From a virus: a stretch of DNA of 33,258 nt. Both the position numbers and the translations under genes were made by a program. The notes beneath the pieces were generated by a model that saw nothing but the letters and a program-made list of their open reading frames with translations, ran no database searches and had not been told where the DNA came from. This document shows, one piece after another, positions 15,218 to 22,878 of this stretch (position 1 is the stretch's first letter; each line of letters opens with the position of its first letter). Location: positions 1 to 33,258 of the IMG/VR virus record IMGVR_UViG_3300032223_003546; one strand, given 5' to 3'.

Positions 15218-17521
15218 TTATTTGGTGGCCGTTCGCAAGAACTTCATTTCGCCGACGCCGAAGATTTTGAACGTCACGGATTTTTCATCTTCGGAAACTT
15301 TTTGCGCAGCGAGCACATCGCACTGGCAATTGATGATGTTATCCAGCGAAGCGCCGAGGCTGCCATCGAGCGGGTGCATCATCTGGTCGCCATCCACATC
15401 AAACGCATCGGTGATGAGAATCGGTGTATCGATGGTGGCATCTTCCACGGCCTGATGTTCCGGGCGCGCGTGCGGGCCATGACTGCCAAGCCACGATTTG
15501 TATTCGATGCCCGCATCCGTCATCGCAAAGAAGCCCGCTTTGCTCGCCGCTGAATTGACTTCCGTGCGGGCGATGCGCTTGGCTTCGTTATCCGCCAACG
15601 TGGTGAACACGGCTTTGACGCGCGCGGCCAATTCATCGTGCGTTTCGCCAGCAGCCAAACCTGCTTCGAGCGAAGTGTTCAACTGGTTGCGCACCGTCTC
15701 GCCGCAGTCCTGAATCTTTTGCGTGCGGCTATGCAGATACGCCAACACATCTTTCGACGGATATTTCCACGGATCATCGAGGCCAATCTCAGACCGCATA
15801 TTTTCCGCAGACGCCTGCAACGTGGCGGTGATGGGCGTGGTCAATTCATCGTTCAGCGATTTGCTGAACGCGAGGTGCGAGAAAATAATGTCCACCAAAC
15901 CTTTGGCTGCAATGTCGCTGAAATCCTTGCGCAAGTGCGTTTCATCCAATTTGGCGAGCGCCGTGGCGCGATACTTCATCAGCACCTTGCCGATTTTGCT
16001 GGTGAACAGATTCACGTGCGATTTGCGGAACGCCATGCGCTTCTTCCACAGATTGGCCGCGTGAATTTTTTCCACCGTGGCCGGCGCTTTGACGCCTTTC
16101 AAAAGTTTCAGCATCCGCGCAAACGGATTGCTCTTGGTATCATCCGGGTCATTATCCGGTTCCTTCTCGTTCGGATCGGATTCGCTCGGCAACGGTTCGG
16201 CGGCCGCACCGGCATCTTGCAAATTGAACGGGATGAAACCTTTTTTATACCAGGGCTGCGCGGGCAAACCTAAATCGAGATTCGTGTTGATATCTTCCAC
16301 CGGCACGCTCATCGCAAACATCTTGGTGGCCGTGTCCCAGCGCGTGCGGCGCGCGGCCTGCATGATGGGCAGCGAATCGATGTCGAACCAGCCGACGTAA
16401 TTCGGGTCGAAGCTGGCAACCACCGGTGCGAGCGCGCATTCGATGCGTTGGCAGAGCGACGTGATGGTGGATTCGATGAAGCTGGCTTTGGCGGCATCCA
16501 GTGAACCACCCGCGCCGCCATCGTTCAAATCGGAAGTGAAACCCGCCAGCGATTCCGGCACTTTGAGAATCGCAAAGATTTCCTGCCGCAAGAATTTGCG
16601 CGTCTCGAGAAATTGCATATCCATCATCGAGAGCGTGGGCTTCTCAATCTTCGCGCCGCCGAACAGGAATAGCGGGCGGTCGGGCGTGCCGGCCTTGCGT
16701 TTGCGTTCGCGCAACGCGGATTCAATCGAACGGCGTTGGTCATCGGCCAGAATCTGATCCGTGGTGACGATGACGCCGGTATCGGCATTGTTCATCCACA
16801 AACCTTTTTGGAATTGTTCGCCCGCGAAATCCGTGGCCGCCGGCGCGAGCGCCACGGTGAGCGGCGACATCCCGCGCCAATAGAGATACGGATTCGGCAG
16901 CTTGCTCTGGATGACTTCGCCCGGCGAAAACATTTCGCTCGGCAACGGACTCATCAGCGGCGAGCCGGTGTAACGCCACGCGGCCAGATCGTAACCCTGC
17001 ACCACGTGCCAGAATTTATCCGGGTTCAACGTGAGCAACCGCTTGATGCGTGGCGCGCGGTCGGTCAAATCGACGGGGCCATCGGCGGCATCGAGCGGCA
17101 CCACAAAGAATTCGCCGCGCAACGCGAGCCACGTCACGAGCAGCTCGAAGAACATCTGGCGATCCATCGTCGGGTGCGGACGGTTGAACAGATCCACCAC
17201 CTCGCCACTGGAAAGAATTTCTTCGTTCAACGCTTTGCGCACGAACTGACGGTGCGGGGCGGAATCGCGCAAACTGCGCACGTGCCGCGCATTCCCGCCG
17301 CCGATTTTGGAAATGCGGAACGGAATCTGCGCCACGGTTTGCGCCAGAATGGAAGTGGCCGTGTAAACCCACGCGCTCTGGGAATACGGATTGTTGAGCG
17401 TAGCGCCGTTCCCAGCGCCGCCGTTCATGTCCTGACCTTGCAAGAACGCTTGCGCATCCGCAAAGCTCTTGCCGATGCTGAAACCGAACTCCCGACCGGC
17501 GATGTTTAGAGAAAGTTTCAT
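15218..17521 (-). CDS. Portal protein fused to a MuF-type head morphogenesis domain
   Basis: A 767-aa protein. Residues about 1-430 are an HK97-type portal: 'NPYSQSAWVYTATSILAQTVAQIPFRI' (44-70), 'LFNRPHPTMDRQMFFELLVTWLALRGEFFV' (111-140), 'SPLTVA' and 'RQEIFAILKVPESLAGF' (312-328). An acidic linker follows (about 440-465). Residues about 595-740 are a Mu protein-F-like domain, with 'RIARTEVNSAASKAG' (649-663) and 'LGASLDNIINCQCDVLA' (722-738). In Mu these are two proteins (gp29 portal and gpF). It overlaps the upstream 48-aa ORF (TGATG). Confidence 0.85.
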   Translation of the reverse strand: MKLSLNIAGREFGFSIGKSFADAQAFLQGQDMNGGAGNGATLNNPYSQSAWVYTATSILAQTVAQIPFRISKIGGGNARHVRSLRDSAPHRQFVRKALNEEILSSGEVVDLFNRPHPTMDRQMFFELLVTWLALRGEFFVVPLDAADGPVDLTDRAPRIKRLLTLNPDKFWHVVQGYDLAAWRYTGSPLMSPLPSEMFSPGEVIQSKLPNPYLYWRGMSPLTVALAPAATDFAGEQFQKGLWMNNADTGVIVTTDQILADDQRRSIESALRERKRKAGTPDRPLFLFGGAKIEKPTLSMMDMQFLETRKFLRQEIFAILKVPESLAGFTSDLNDGGAGGSLDAAKASFIESTITSLCQRIECALAPVVASFDPNYVGWFDIDSLPIMQAARRTRWDTATKMFAMSVPVEDINTNLDLGLPAQPWYKKGFIPFNLQDAGAAAEPLPSESDPNEKEPDNDPDDTKSNPFARMLKLLKGVKAPATVEKIHAANLWKKRMAFRKSHVNLFTSKIGKVLMKYRATALAKLDETHLRKDFSDIAAKGLVDIIFSHLAFSKSLNDELTTPITATLQASAENMRSEIGLDDPWKYPSKDVLAYLHSRTQKIQDCGETVRNQLNTSLEAGLAAGETHDELAARVKAVFTTLADNEAKRIARTEVNSAASKAGFFAMTDAGIEYKSWLGSHGPHARPEHQAVEDATIDTPILITDAFDVDGDQMMHPLDGSLGASLDNIINCQCDVLAAQKVSEDEKSVTFKIFGVGEMKFLRTATK

Positions 17522-17667
17522 CAGGGTTTGGCCGAGTTAAGACCCGGATAAGATTTTGGGCATTGCAACGCCAAAACGCCGCCTTGCAACGAGCGCACCG
17601 CGCGACCCGACTGTGGGGACGTTCCTTTTATCGCGTGGCTTAAAACTGATTTTAGGCGTCGAATCAT
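17521..17667 (-). CDS. Small ORF between terminase and portal, 48 aa
   Basis: ATG at 17667-17665; stop TGA 17523-17521 overlaps the portal start (TGATG). The translation begins MIRRLKSVLSHAIKGTSPQSG and is basic. It starts 14 bp after the terminase stop and fills an otherwise empty 160-bp gap. It shows the same coupling as its neighbours. No family is recognised; it could be a non-functional reading frame. Confidence 0.4.
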   Translation of the reverse strand: MIRRLKSVLSHAIKGTSPQSGRAVRSLQGGVLALQCPKSYPGLNSAKP

Positions 17668-17681
17668 AGTTAGATATTCAT

Positions 17682-19112
17682 TCAGCCGACGTAGGCGAAA
17701 ATTCCCGCGGGTTTTTTTCCGGCATGAACCGCCAGCGCCAGCGCCCAGAACCGGTCGCTGTGGCCCGTCTTGCTGCGGTCAGCGGTGAAACGGATATTGC
17801 CGCTGGTGGTGGTTTCTTTTTTGATGGCGCGCAAATCGGCGCGCACCACGTTGTCATTCGGGATGCGCAACGTTTTATCTTCAAACGCAGCGCGGAGCGG
17901 ATAGGCCAGTTCTTCTTTGACGGGGCCGGTGAACGAAACGCCTTCCACTTTGTATTTGCCGAAGCGCAGCGCGGCGCGTTCCGCGAACTGCCGGCCAATG
18001 CCCGTCTGGTCGATGCAGCAGCGTTGCACCTGGGGAAGTTTCAGCAGCGAATACAATTCCGCTTCCTGTTTATCGAATGGCGTGTTCTGCAATTCGATTT
18101 TCCGGCGCGTGTAATTGACATCGCCCAATTTCTCCATCACCCAGATCACCGTGAGATCGTTCGTGCGGCCCACGTCCACGCCGATGAACAGTTTGCCTTT
18201 GGCATCCGCCAGATCCGTTTCCCATTTTTCTCCCGGCGCATATTCGCACGTGGCAATCAAGTCGTAGCTCAGGAACGCGCTGGCATCATCGCTCGGCGCG
18301 CAGCAATATTCTTGCTGGAAAGATTCTTCGTCCGGGCAACCGGCTTTGATGAAGTTAAAATAATCCGCTTCATCCATCTGCTGGCGTTCATCGTGCGCGG
18401 GCAATTTCTTTTGCAGCTTGTAAAGAAATCCTTCATCGAGCGCGTCTTGAAGGGTCACGCGATGAAGGGAGAAGCCTTTGGGATTCCCTTTGTGTTTCAC
18501 CTCGTTGATGAGGTCGTTGAAGAAATTCTGCGTGCCGCGATGCGTGGAGAAAATCGAAAGCCCGCCGCCCCACGTGATACCAGGGTAAGCGATGGCGTAA
18601 AGTTTGCGCGGGTCAGGATGCAACGCAAATTCATCCAGCGTGCGCCCGCCGCGTTTGCCCGCTTGCGCATCCGGGTTGCTGCTCATGCTGTGAGCGCGCA
18701 GGCCGTTGGCGAACGCCAGCACGTAAGCGGTGTTGCCCTTGTCATCAATCGCCATCTGGCCGAGGTCACGCGCACCGAGATTCAGCAGGTTTGCAAAGCC
18801 CTTGCAATCTTCCAGAAACAGCCGGGCTTGAATCTCATCGCGGCTGGAAATCCAATGGTCGAGTTTAGAATCAGCCTGCGATTTATCGCGCACAATCTTG
18901 TAGCCTTCGCTCCACGTCCAACCAATCTGGCGGGATTTCTCGGCAATCTTCAACCGCGCATCATCGAGCACCCAATCGGCTTGATACGCGAGCAGCGTCG
19001 GCTCTTTGCCTTTTTCCGTGGACGCGGGGAACCGTTTGCATTTGCCAATAAAATCCGGCGCGACCCACATGGGCCGTTTGCTTACCGCACGAATTTGTTT
19101 TTTGGTTGGCAT
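17682..19112 (-). CDS. Terminase large subunit, Mu gp28-like
   Basis: A 476-aa ATPase-nuclease that packages DNA into the prohead. Residue numbers here count from the upstream in-frame GTG. A Q-motif (LLAYQADWV, Q45) precedes 'EKSRQIGWTWS' (59-69), the degenerate Walker A of the gp28 family. Walker B and the catalytic Glu are 'RTLDEFAL' (D161, E162). The C-terminal RNase H-like nuclease has 'IGVDVGRTND' (D314), 'CCIDQTGIG' (D369) and 'SDRFWALALA' (D454). ATG 19112 is preferred because it overlaps the gp27-like stop (TGATG). The length is close to Mu gp28. Confidence 0.85.
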   Translation of the reverse strand: MPTKKQIRAVSKRPMWVAPDFIGKCKRFPASTEKGKEPTLLAYQADWVLDDARLKIAEKSRQIGWTWSEGYKIVRDKSQADSKLDHWISSRDEIQARLFLEDCKGFANLLNLGARDLGQMAIDDKGNTAYVLAFANGLRAHSMSSNPDAQAGKRGGRTLDEFALHPDPRKLYAIAYPGITWGGGLSIFSTHRGTQNFFNDLINEVKHKGNPKGFSLHRVTLQDALDEGFLYKLQKKLPAHDERQQMDEADYFNFIKAGCPDEESFQQEYCCAPSDDASAFLSYDLIATCEYAPGEKWETDLADAKGKLFIGVDVGRTNDLTVIWVMEKLGDVNYTRRKIELQNTPFDKQEAELYSLLKLPQVQRCCIDQTGIGRQFAERAALRFGKYKVEGVSFTGPVKEELAYPLRAAFEDKTLRIPNDNVVRADLRAIKKETTTSGNIRFTADRSKTGHSDRFWALALAVHAGKKPAGIFAYVG

Positions 19113-19666
19113 CACAACATTCCCGCTGCTTCTTCGATGGCCTTGAGCGTTTCCGGCGTGAGACCGCCCTTGGTCTTCGCGCCCGCGAGCGCCTTCTCAA
19201 TTTTCTCTTTCTGTTCGCGCACCTGGGCTTTGTATTTATCCACTTCCAACGCGCCCTTGCTCAACTTCGCCAGGCTGTTCACGATGGCCGCGTAATTTTC
19301 CGGCTTCTCGGCGAGCAACGTTTTCAGATTGCCGATGTCGTAATCGGTCAGCGCTTCGTAAAGCTGGCTGGCCGCGAGGTGCAACGTGGCTTCCTGCAAC
19401 TGGCTGCCTTGGTTCTGCCGCACGATCTCCATCGCGAACTCGCGCTTGAACTGCATCTCATCCAACCGGCTCTGCTCTTTCAGAAAATCCTGATAACCGC
19501 CGTCGCGCCAGTTGGTCACGTTCTGCTCGTTCACGGCCGTGATGCCCTGCTCGGCGAGATACTCGATGACCTGACCAGCGGTTTTGCCGTCCCGCAACAT
19601 CACGTTCACCTGCTTGCGCACTTCGTAAGGCGCACGCGCAATCTTTCCTGTGCGGGCTTGGCTCAT
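19112..19666 (-). CDS. Small terminase subunit, Mu gp27-like (DUF3486 type)
   Basis: A 184-aa protein. Residues about 8-50 (GKIARAPYEVRKQVNVMLRDGKTAGQVIEYLAEQGI) match the DUF3486/Mu gp27 start ('GkI..LP.evR..vn.mL.dG....I...L...G'), a helix-turn-helix that recognises phage ends for packaging. The rest is helical, for oligomerisation. It is coupled to the large terminase. In Mu-type phages packaging starts near one genome end and takes host DNA with it, so the same scheme is likely here. Confidence 0.8.
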   Translation of the reverse strand: MSQARTGKIARAPYEVRKQVNVMLRDGKTAGQVIEYLAEQGITAVNEQNVTNWRDGGYQDFLKEQSRLDEMQFKREFAMEIVRQNQGSQLQEATLHLAASQLYEALTDYDIGNLKTLLAEKPENYAAIVNSLAKLSKGALEVDKYKAQVREQKEKIEKALAGAKTKGGLTPETLKAIEEAAGML

Positions 19667-19667
19667 G

Positions 19668-19931
19668 TCAGGCAGCGTATTTTTCCTCGTAAGTGGTCAC
19701 GCCGAGCGCGTGGATGCGATACACCTTGCCGGTGGTGCCGGGTTCGCGTTCGCCGATGACCAGTTTTTCGTCTTCGAGAAATTGCAACTCGCTTTTGATC
19801 TCGTGTTCGCTGTAATCGTAATTCTGCTTCTTCGCATCCTTGGCGATGCGCTTGGGCGTGATGGACAGCGGGCGCAGCGCGTAAAGCTGCATCAAGATTT
19901 CTTTGCGGATATCGTTGGAACGTTCACTCAT
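19668..19931 (-). CDS. Small winged-helix protein, Mu gp25/gp26 position
   Basis: An 87-aa protein: 'DIRKEILMQLYALRPLSITPKRIAKDAKKQNYDYSEHEIKSELQFLEDEKLVIGERE', then 'KVYRIHALGVTTYEE'. This is a clear winged-helix pattern (three helices, then a beta wing). It lies directly before the terminase genes, where Mu-like phages carry small gp25/gp26-type proteins. Probably a DNA-binding accessory to packaging or late regulation. Confidence 0.7.
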   Translation of the reverse strand: MSERSNDIRKEILMQLYALRPLSITPKRIAKDAKKQNYDYSEHEIKSELQFLEDEKLVIGEREPGTTGKVYRIHALGVTTYEEKYAA

Positions 19932-19937
19932 AAATTT

Positions 19938-20348
19938 TTATTGGCCGTCATCGCGATCCATCCGGCGGATGATGAACTCGACGTTGCTCATCATCTTGGC
20001 GAGCTTGATATCCAGCGCATGGATTTCACCTTGCAACGCCTGCCACTTGCGTTCGCGGTCGAGTTTAATTTCCTCGATCTCGCCTTCCACTTCGTTCGTG
20101 CGCGCCGATAATTCGTTGATGTCCTTGCCGATTTCTTTTTTCACGCGCCCGCTGACTTCGTAGATCTCGCTGCGCAACTTTTTGAATTCCTGATCCAGCG
20201 GCGGCGTGCGGCCAAAAACTTTTTTGATGAGCAACACGCACGTGAGCACCGTGATCACCAGCACCATCAGGCCGATGATGCCCACCAGCGTTTTCATCGT
20301 GTCGCTCAGTGGCACGTCCACGACGGCCTGTGCAATTATTCCCCTCAT
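19938..20348 (-). CDS. Membrane-anchored coiled-coil protein (holin or inner spanin candidate)
   Basis: A 136-aa protein. ATG 20348 overlaps the lipase stop (ATGA), which decides the start; the frame is open further upstream but only as the shadow of the lipase gene. One transmembrane helix (about residues 20-42, LVGIIGLMVLVITVLTCVLLIKKVF) is followed by a long charged coiled coil (EFKKLRSEIYEVSGRVKKEIGKDINELS...). One N-terminal helix plus a coiled coil fits an inner-membrane spanin or an accessory holin. It is part of a possible lysis cassette with the lipase and lipoprotein. Confidence 0.6.
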   Translation of the reverse strand: MRGIIAQAVVDVPLSDTMKTLVGIIGLMVLVITVLTCVLLIKKVFGRTPPLDQEFKKLRSEIYEVSGRVKKEIGKDINELSARTNEVEGEIEEIKLDRERKWQALQGEIHALDIKLAKMMSNVEFIIRRMDRDDGQ

Positions 20349-21094
20349 ATCAGTTGCATTCTCCGTTGATAGGCCGCGATAAAATGTTGGCTGAACAGCA
20401 CGTCTTCGCGGTTGCGATACGCGCCCCACAGCCCAAGCGCATCGGCGATGAGCTTGTAGATCAGCGGCACGTTGACGCCCCAGCCGGTGCCGGGTTCCAA
20501 AAAGATTTCCTGCCCGCAATGGCGATAACTCATCAGCACCCCGGGCAAACGCGGCACCAAATCGTTTTGATTCACCACGCGGAACGTGAGGTCGCGCAAG
20601 CTGGCATCGTAGATGTCGCGGAACGCAGCGTTGCCGACGCGCGGCTGGCCGAACGTGACCACCAGCGCCAGCGGCAATTTCTGGCGGGAAAATTCCAGCG
20701 CACATAGAATCGCCAGTGCGCCACCGAGCGAATGGCCGGTGACGATGACCTTGGCCGTGGGCGTTAGTTCCAGCACATTTTTGACGGCCTTGACCACCGC
20801 CACATCAATCGCCTCGAAGTCTTCCAGAAAACCGTGATGCACCGAGGCCGTGCGGTCGTCTTGCGACCAGATCAAATCCGATTGCCAGCATTCCGCGTCC
20901 TGGATGAAGTCCCGCGGTTCTTTGCTGCCCCGAAACGCCACGATGACATACGGTGCGCCATTGATGACTTCCGAGAGCACCAGCGCCTGCGCCGACGTCT
21001 TGGGGTCACTCACCGTGGCTTCGCGGTAAGCGCGTTCGGAACGGGCGGCCAGCAGCCTCAGCAGGTTCCAATCAAGATTGGCGGGTAGTGTCAT
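20345..21094 (-). CDS. Class-3 lipase (alpha/beta hydrolase)
   Basis: A 249-aa protein that should hydrolyse ester bonds in lipids. The nucleophile elbow is GHSLGG (G120-G125, Ser122). The oxyanion segment is VAFRGSKEPRDFIQD (52-66). 'FGQPRVGN' (148-155) is the typical lipase-3 strand. The acid is Asp178 in NQNDLVPRLP and the base is probably His237 (FSQHF). There is no signal peptide, so it would act in the cytoplasm or after membrane collapse. Its place between a lipoprotein and a membrane coiled-coil protein suggests a role in lysis, comparable in idea to LysB esterases. Confidence 0.85.
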   Translation of the reverse strand: MTLPANLDWNLLRLLAARSERAYREATVSDPKTSAQALVLSEVINGAPYVIVAFRGSKEPRDFIQDAECWQSDLIWSQDDRTASVHHGFLEDFEAIDVAVVKAVKNVLELTPTAKVIVTGHSLGGALAILCALEFSRQKLPLALVVTFGQPRVGNAAFRDIYDASLRDLTFRVVNQNDLVPRLPGVLMSYRHCGQEIFLEPGTGWGVNVPLIYKLIADALGLWGAYRNREDVLFSQHFIAAYQRRMQLI

Positions 21095-21128
21095 TTATAA
21101 CCGGTGGCAAATTTGAACCCAGTGTTTA

Positions 21129-21632
21129 TTAGGGTTTGGCAGCGGATTTGGCCACTTGCGCGGCCACATTGCCCACCGCCGAGCCAACGGCGTTGACCAG
21201 GGCGACGGCGTTGGTGGTGATGGTGGAATCCACTTCACCCACGGAACTGGTGCGGCCACCGCCGAGCGCGTTCTGGTTGGTATGCGCAAACGCCAAGGCG
21301 CTGGCCTTTGGATCCGTGAGCAGGAACGTGCCGCCGCCGGCGCTCGTATCCGTCCATGATTCATCGAAGGCGACAAAGACGTGCGGGCGCGGGCTGAAAA
21401 AACCAACGGCGTTGGTGCCGCTGGCCGTGTAGGTGATCTGGTTGAGCTGGTTGTTGGCCGGCGCGTTGTTGACGTTTGGGATGATGGCCGACCAACCGGG
21501 CGGCAAGATGATGCCGTGCGCCACAATGCGGTGAGCCGTGGCTGATTTGACGTGCGCCGAAGCGCAGCCGGTGGCGAGGACAGCGCCAAGCAAGAGGATG
21601 GCGACCAGTGTGAGCGAGCGAAGCGTTTTCAT
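21129..21632 (-). CDS. Lipoprotein, first gene of the late operon
   Basis: A 167-aa protein from ATG 21632 (MKTLRSLTLVAILLLGAVLATGCAS), a lipoprotein signal with lipobox ATGC and Cys at about residue 23. Further upstream starts add only polar residues before the signal. The mature part is rich in Ala, Asn and Thr, with one Trp pair and no recognised fold. A strong dyad lies 4 bp upstream of the start. Together with the lipase and the coiled-coil membrane protein it could be the outer-membrane (o-spanin-like) part of a lysis module, but it is longer than most o-spanins. Confidence 0.65.
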   Translation of the reverse strand: MKTLRSLTLVAILLLGAVLATGCASAHVKSATAHRIVAHGIILPPGWSAIIPNVNNAPANNQLNQITYTASGTNAVGFFSPRPHVFVAFDESWTDTSAGGGTFLLTDPKASALAFAHTNQNALGGGRTSSVGEVDSTITTNAVALVNAVGSAVGNVAAQVAKSAAKP

Positions 21633-21635
21633 AAA

Positions 21636-21657
21636 TGTGACCCTGATTCTGGTCACA
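21636..21657. promoter_or_regulatory. Dyad operator at the start of the late operon
   Basis: TGTGACC (21636-21642) is inverted as GGTCACA (21651-21657), with 8 bases between. It ends 4 bp from the first late start codon, so a bound protein or a hairpin in the mRNA would block expression. The GTCACA half is shared with the early operator (GTCACA at 22841-22846). The spacing is too long for a CRP site. Confidence 0.5.
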
Positions 21658-21683
21658 TCTTGAAAAATTCCAACATCCCGCTA

Positions 21684-21696
21684 CTCACATTGTGAG
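21684..21696. promoter_or_regulatory. Short palindrome in the central control region
   Basis: CTCACA-T-TGTGAG, a perfect 6-bp dyad around one base, about 50 bp upstream of the first late gene. It is a possible regulator half-site pair in the late promoter region. I could not assign confident -35/-10 elements on the minus strand here. Confidence 0.35.
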
Positions 21697-21775
21697 CAAA
21701 GTTATCCCCAAAACGAACGCGGCAACCCTGCCGCCATAGTCATAATTAGACAATTTAAGACCCGAATTGGGCGTA

Positions 21776-21887
21776 ACTTTCTCTAAATTTGATTCTCAAA
21801 GTTGACAGGGTGGCAAGTTTGACCCCTGCTTTTATTGAACGAAATTGCTGTTTTGAAGCCGATTGGCTGGACTTTCTCTAAATTTGA
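21776..21887. repeat. 17-bp direct repeat with left-end motif (possible internal activation site)
   Basis: ACTTTCTCTAAATTTGA occurs exactly at 21776-21792 and 21871-21887, 95 bp apart. Its 13-bp core TCTCTAAATTTGA occurs inverted at 184-196 near the left end. Nearby AATTAGACAATTTAAGACCCG (21744-21764) also echoes the end motifs. In Mu, the transposase binds both the ends and an internal enhancer that overlaps the repressor operator; this region is in the equivalent functional place. The rest of 21658-21910 has no gene that I can support. Confidence 0.55.
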
Positions 21888-21910
21888 CTACAAAGAAAAC
21901 GACCAACTAT

Positions 21911-22318
21911 TTATTGCGGGCGGGAATCGATTTCACGCAATTCGCGATGGTAGATTTCAAGCCCATCAATTTGCACCATGATGTTTGTTTGGCCACCTAC
22001 ATCGCTGACATATTCCAAAAAATAAAATGGTATGTTAGTGCGGTCAATACCGCCAAAATGATTGACCACTTCTACAACCGCTTCGGCTTTCCAATTCGTA
22101 ACATTGTCGGATATAGGAATAAATCTGTATTGGATAACTCGCGAAAGACCAACAACGTCGTGGGCCACGGCCTCGTGAAATATTTGTTCGGCAAGTTTCT
22201 GCTTAGCAAATAAATTTTCGGCGATTGAGTTGGTATGCTTTGAAGCTAGAGCTGGCGGAACTGATTTTTCGCAGCCGCAAATCAATGCGAGCAATAAGAT
22301 GGCGGCGATAGTCTTCAT
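21911..22318 (-). CDS. Lipoprotein beside the repressor (candidate lysogeny/superinfection gene)
   Basis: A 135-aa protein from ATG 22318 (MKTIAAILLLALICGCEKS), a lipoprotein signal with Cys17. The mature part is mixed alpha/beta (ENLFAKQKLAEQIFHEAVAHDVVGLSRVIQYRFIPISD..., ...YFLEYVSDVGGQTNIMVQIDGLEIYHRELREI). It lies between the late operon and the repressor on the same strand as both. It is separated from the late operon by about 280 bp of regulatory DNA, so it could be expressed in the lysogen. Phage lipoproteins in such places often block superinfection; here that is inference. No family is recognised. Confidence 0.6.
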   Translation of the reverse strand: MKTIAAILLLALICGCEKSVPPALASKHTNSIAENLFAKQKLAEQIFHEAVAHDVVGLSRVIQYRFIPISDNVTNWKAEAVVEVVNHFGGIDRTNIPFYFLEYVSDVGGQTNIMVQIDGLEIYHRELREIDSRPQ

Positions 22319-22338
22319 AAAGTTATTGGCGTTATTCA

Positions 22339-22359
22339 CATGGACAGCCAATGTCCATG
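22339..22359. promoter_or_regulatory. 8-bp dyad between repressor and lipoprotein genes
   Basis: CATGGACA (22339-22346) is inverted as TGTCCATG (22352-22359), with 5 bases between. It could be a weak terminator after the repressor or an operator for the lipoprotein gene. There is no U-run. The remaining sequence between the two genes (about 110 bp) shows nothing else I can name. Confidence 0.35.
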
Positions 22360-22428
22360 CTTCGCTGTCATCGTTGATCCGTATGAAAATGGGAATCAAT
22401 CAATCACTGGGCAAACGGATTGCAAAAC

Positions 22429-22797
22429 TCAACTCGCGGCAGATCCGGGCGCTCCGGGCCTTGCTCGCTTCTTGGTATAGCTCACGCGGCGCTCGGCCTG
22501 CTCGACGATAGTATTAAATATTTCGAGCACTTCGTTGCGCTCGTTCTCGGGGAGCGCGGCCAGCTTGGCTTCCACGCCATAGCTCACGGATGCCTTGTTC
22601 AATTCCATGCTGGATAATTTGCCGGTTTCCGCCACCAGCATTTCCAGCAGTTTCACGGCAGCGGCACTGGGCACTGTGTTGCCGGTGATAATTCCATTTA
22701 CACCACCGCGCGTCATTTCCAGACGCCGAGCCGTCTCGGCCTGAGTCCATCCGCTGGCCTCAAACAACTTGATAAATCTATGTTTTAGCGCTTCCAA
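22429..22797 (-). CDS. Cro/CI-type repressor
   Basis: A 122-aa protein, apparently from TTG 22797; an in-frame stop lies just upstream and no ATG occurs before Met28. Residues about 6-55 form an HTH of the XRE/Cro-CI family (FIKLFEASGWTQAETARRLEMTRGGVNGIITGNTVPSAAAVKLLEML). A helical C-terminus (about 75-105, LPENERNEVLEIFNTIVEQAERR) may dimerise. It is divergent from the early operon across a promoter with repeated operator-like sequence, which is the usual lysogeny switch layout. It has no RecA-type autocleavage domain, so induction would need another route. Confidence 0.75.
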   Translation of the reverse strand: MEALKHRFIKLFEASGWTQAETARRLEMTRGGVNGIITGNTVPSAAAVKLLEMLVAETGKLSSMELNKASVSYGVEAKLAALPENERNEVLEIFNTIVEQAERRVSYTKKRARPGAPGSAAS

Positions 22798-22827
22798 AAA
22801 AATTGTAAGATTAAATTACTTTTTCGC

Positions 22828-22860
22828 TTGACGATGTATTGTCACATGACGTATTGTCAC
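22828..22860 (+). promoter_or_regulatory. Early rightward promoter with operator direct repeats
   Basis: TTGACG (22828-22833) and TATTGT (22852-22857) form a -35/-10 pair with 18-bp spacing. GTATTGTCAC is repeated exactly at 22836-22845 and 22851-22860, a 15-bp period, and the second copy covers the -10. GTCA..TGAC (22841-22850) adds a small dyad. A repressor bound to the repeats would block the early operon; the repressor gene starts 30 bp to the left. Transcription would start close to the Cro-like start at 22879. Confidence 0.6.
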
Positions 22861-22878
22861 CTTACATTAACTGACTGT

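Noticed and set aside
17724-19295. 523-codon open frame on the plus strand
   Set aside because: Antisense to the terminase genes, whose motifs are clear. The product is Arg/Phe/Ala-rich with no recognisable fold.
20349-20705. N-terminal extension of the coiled-coil membrane protein
   Set aside because: The extra codons lie wholly inside the lipase gene in another frame; the ATGA overlap at 20348 gives a better start.
21636-21657. CRP binding site
   Set aside because: TGTGA and TCACA halves are present but 12 bases apart instead of 6.
21702-21710. DnaA box TTATCCCCA
   Set aside because: One mismatch to the consensus and a single copy; kept only as a note with the DnaA-like protein.
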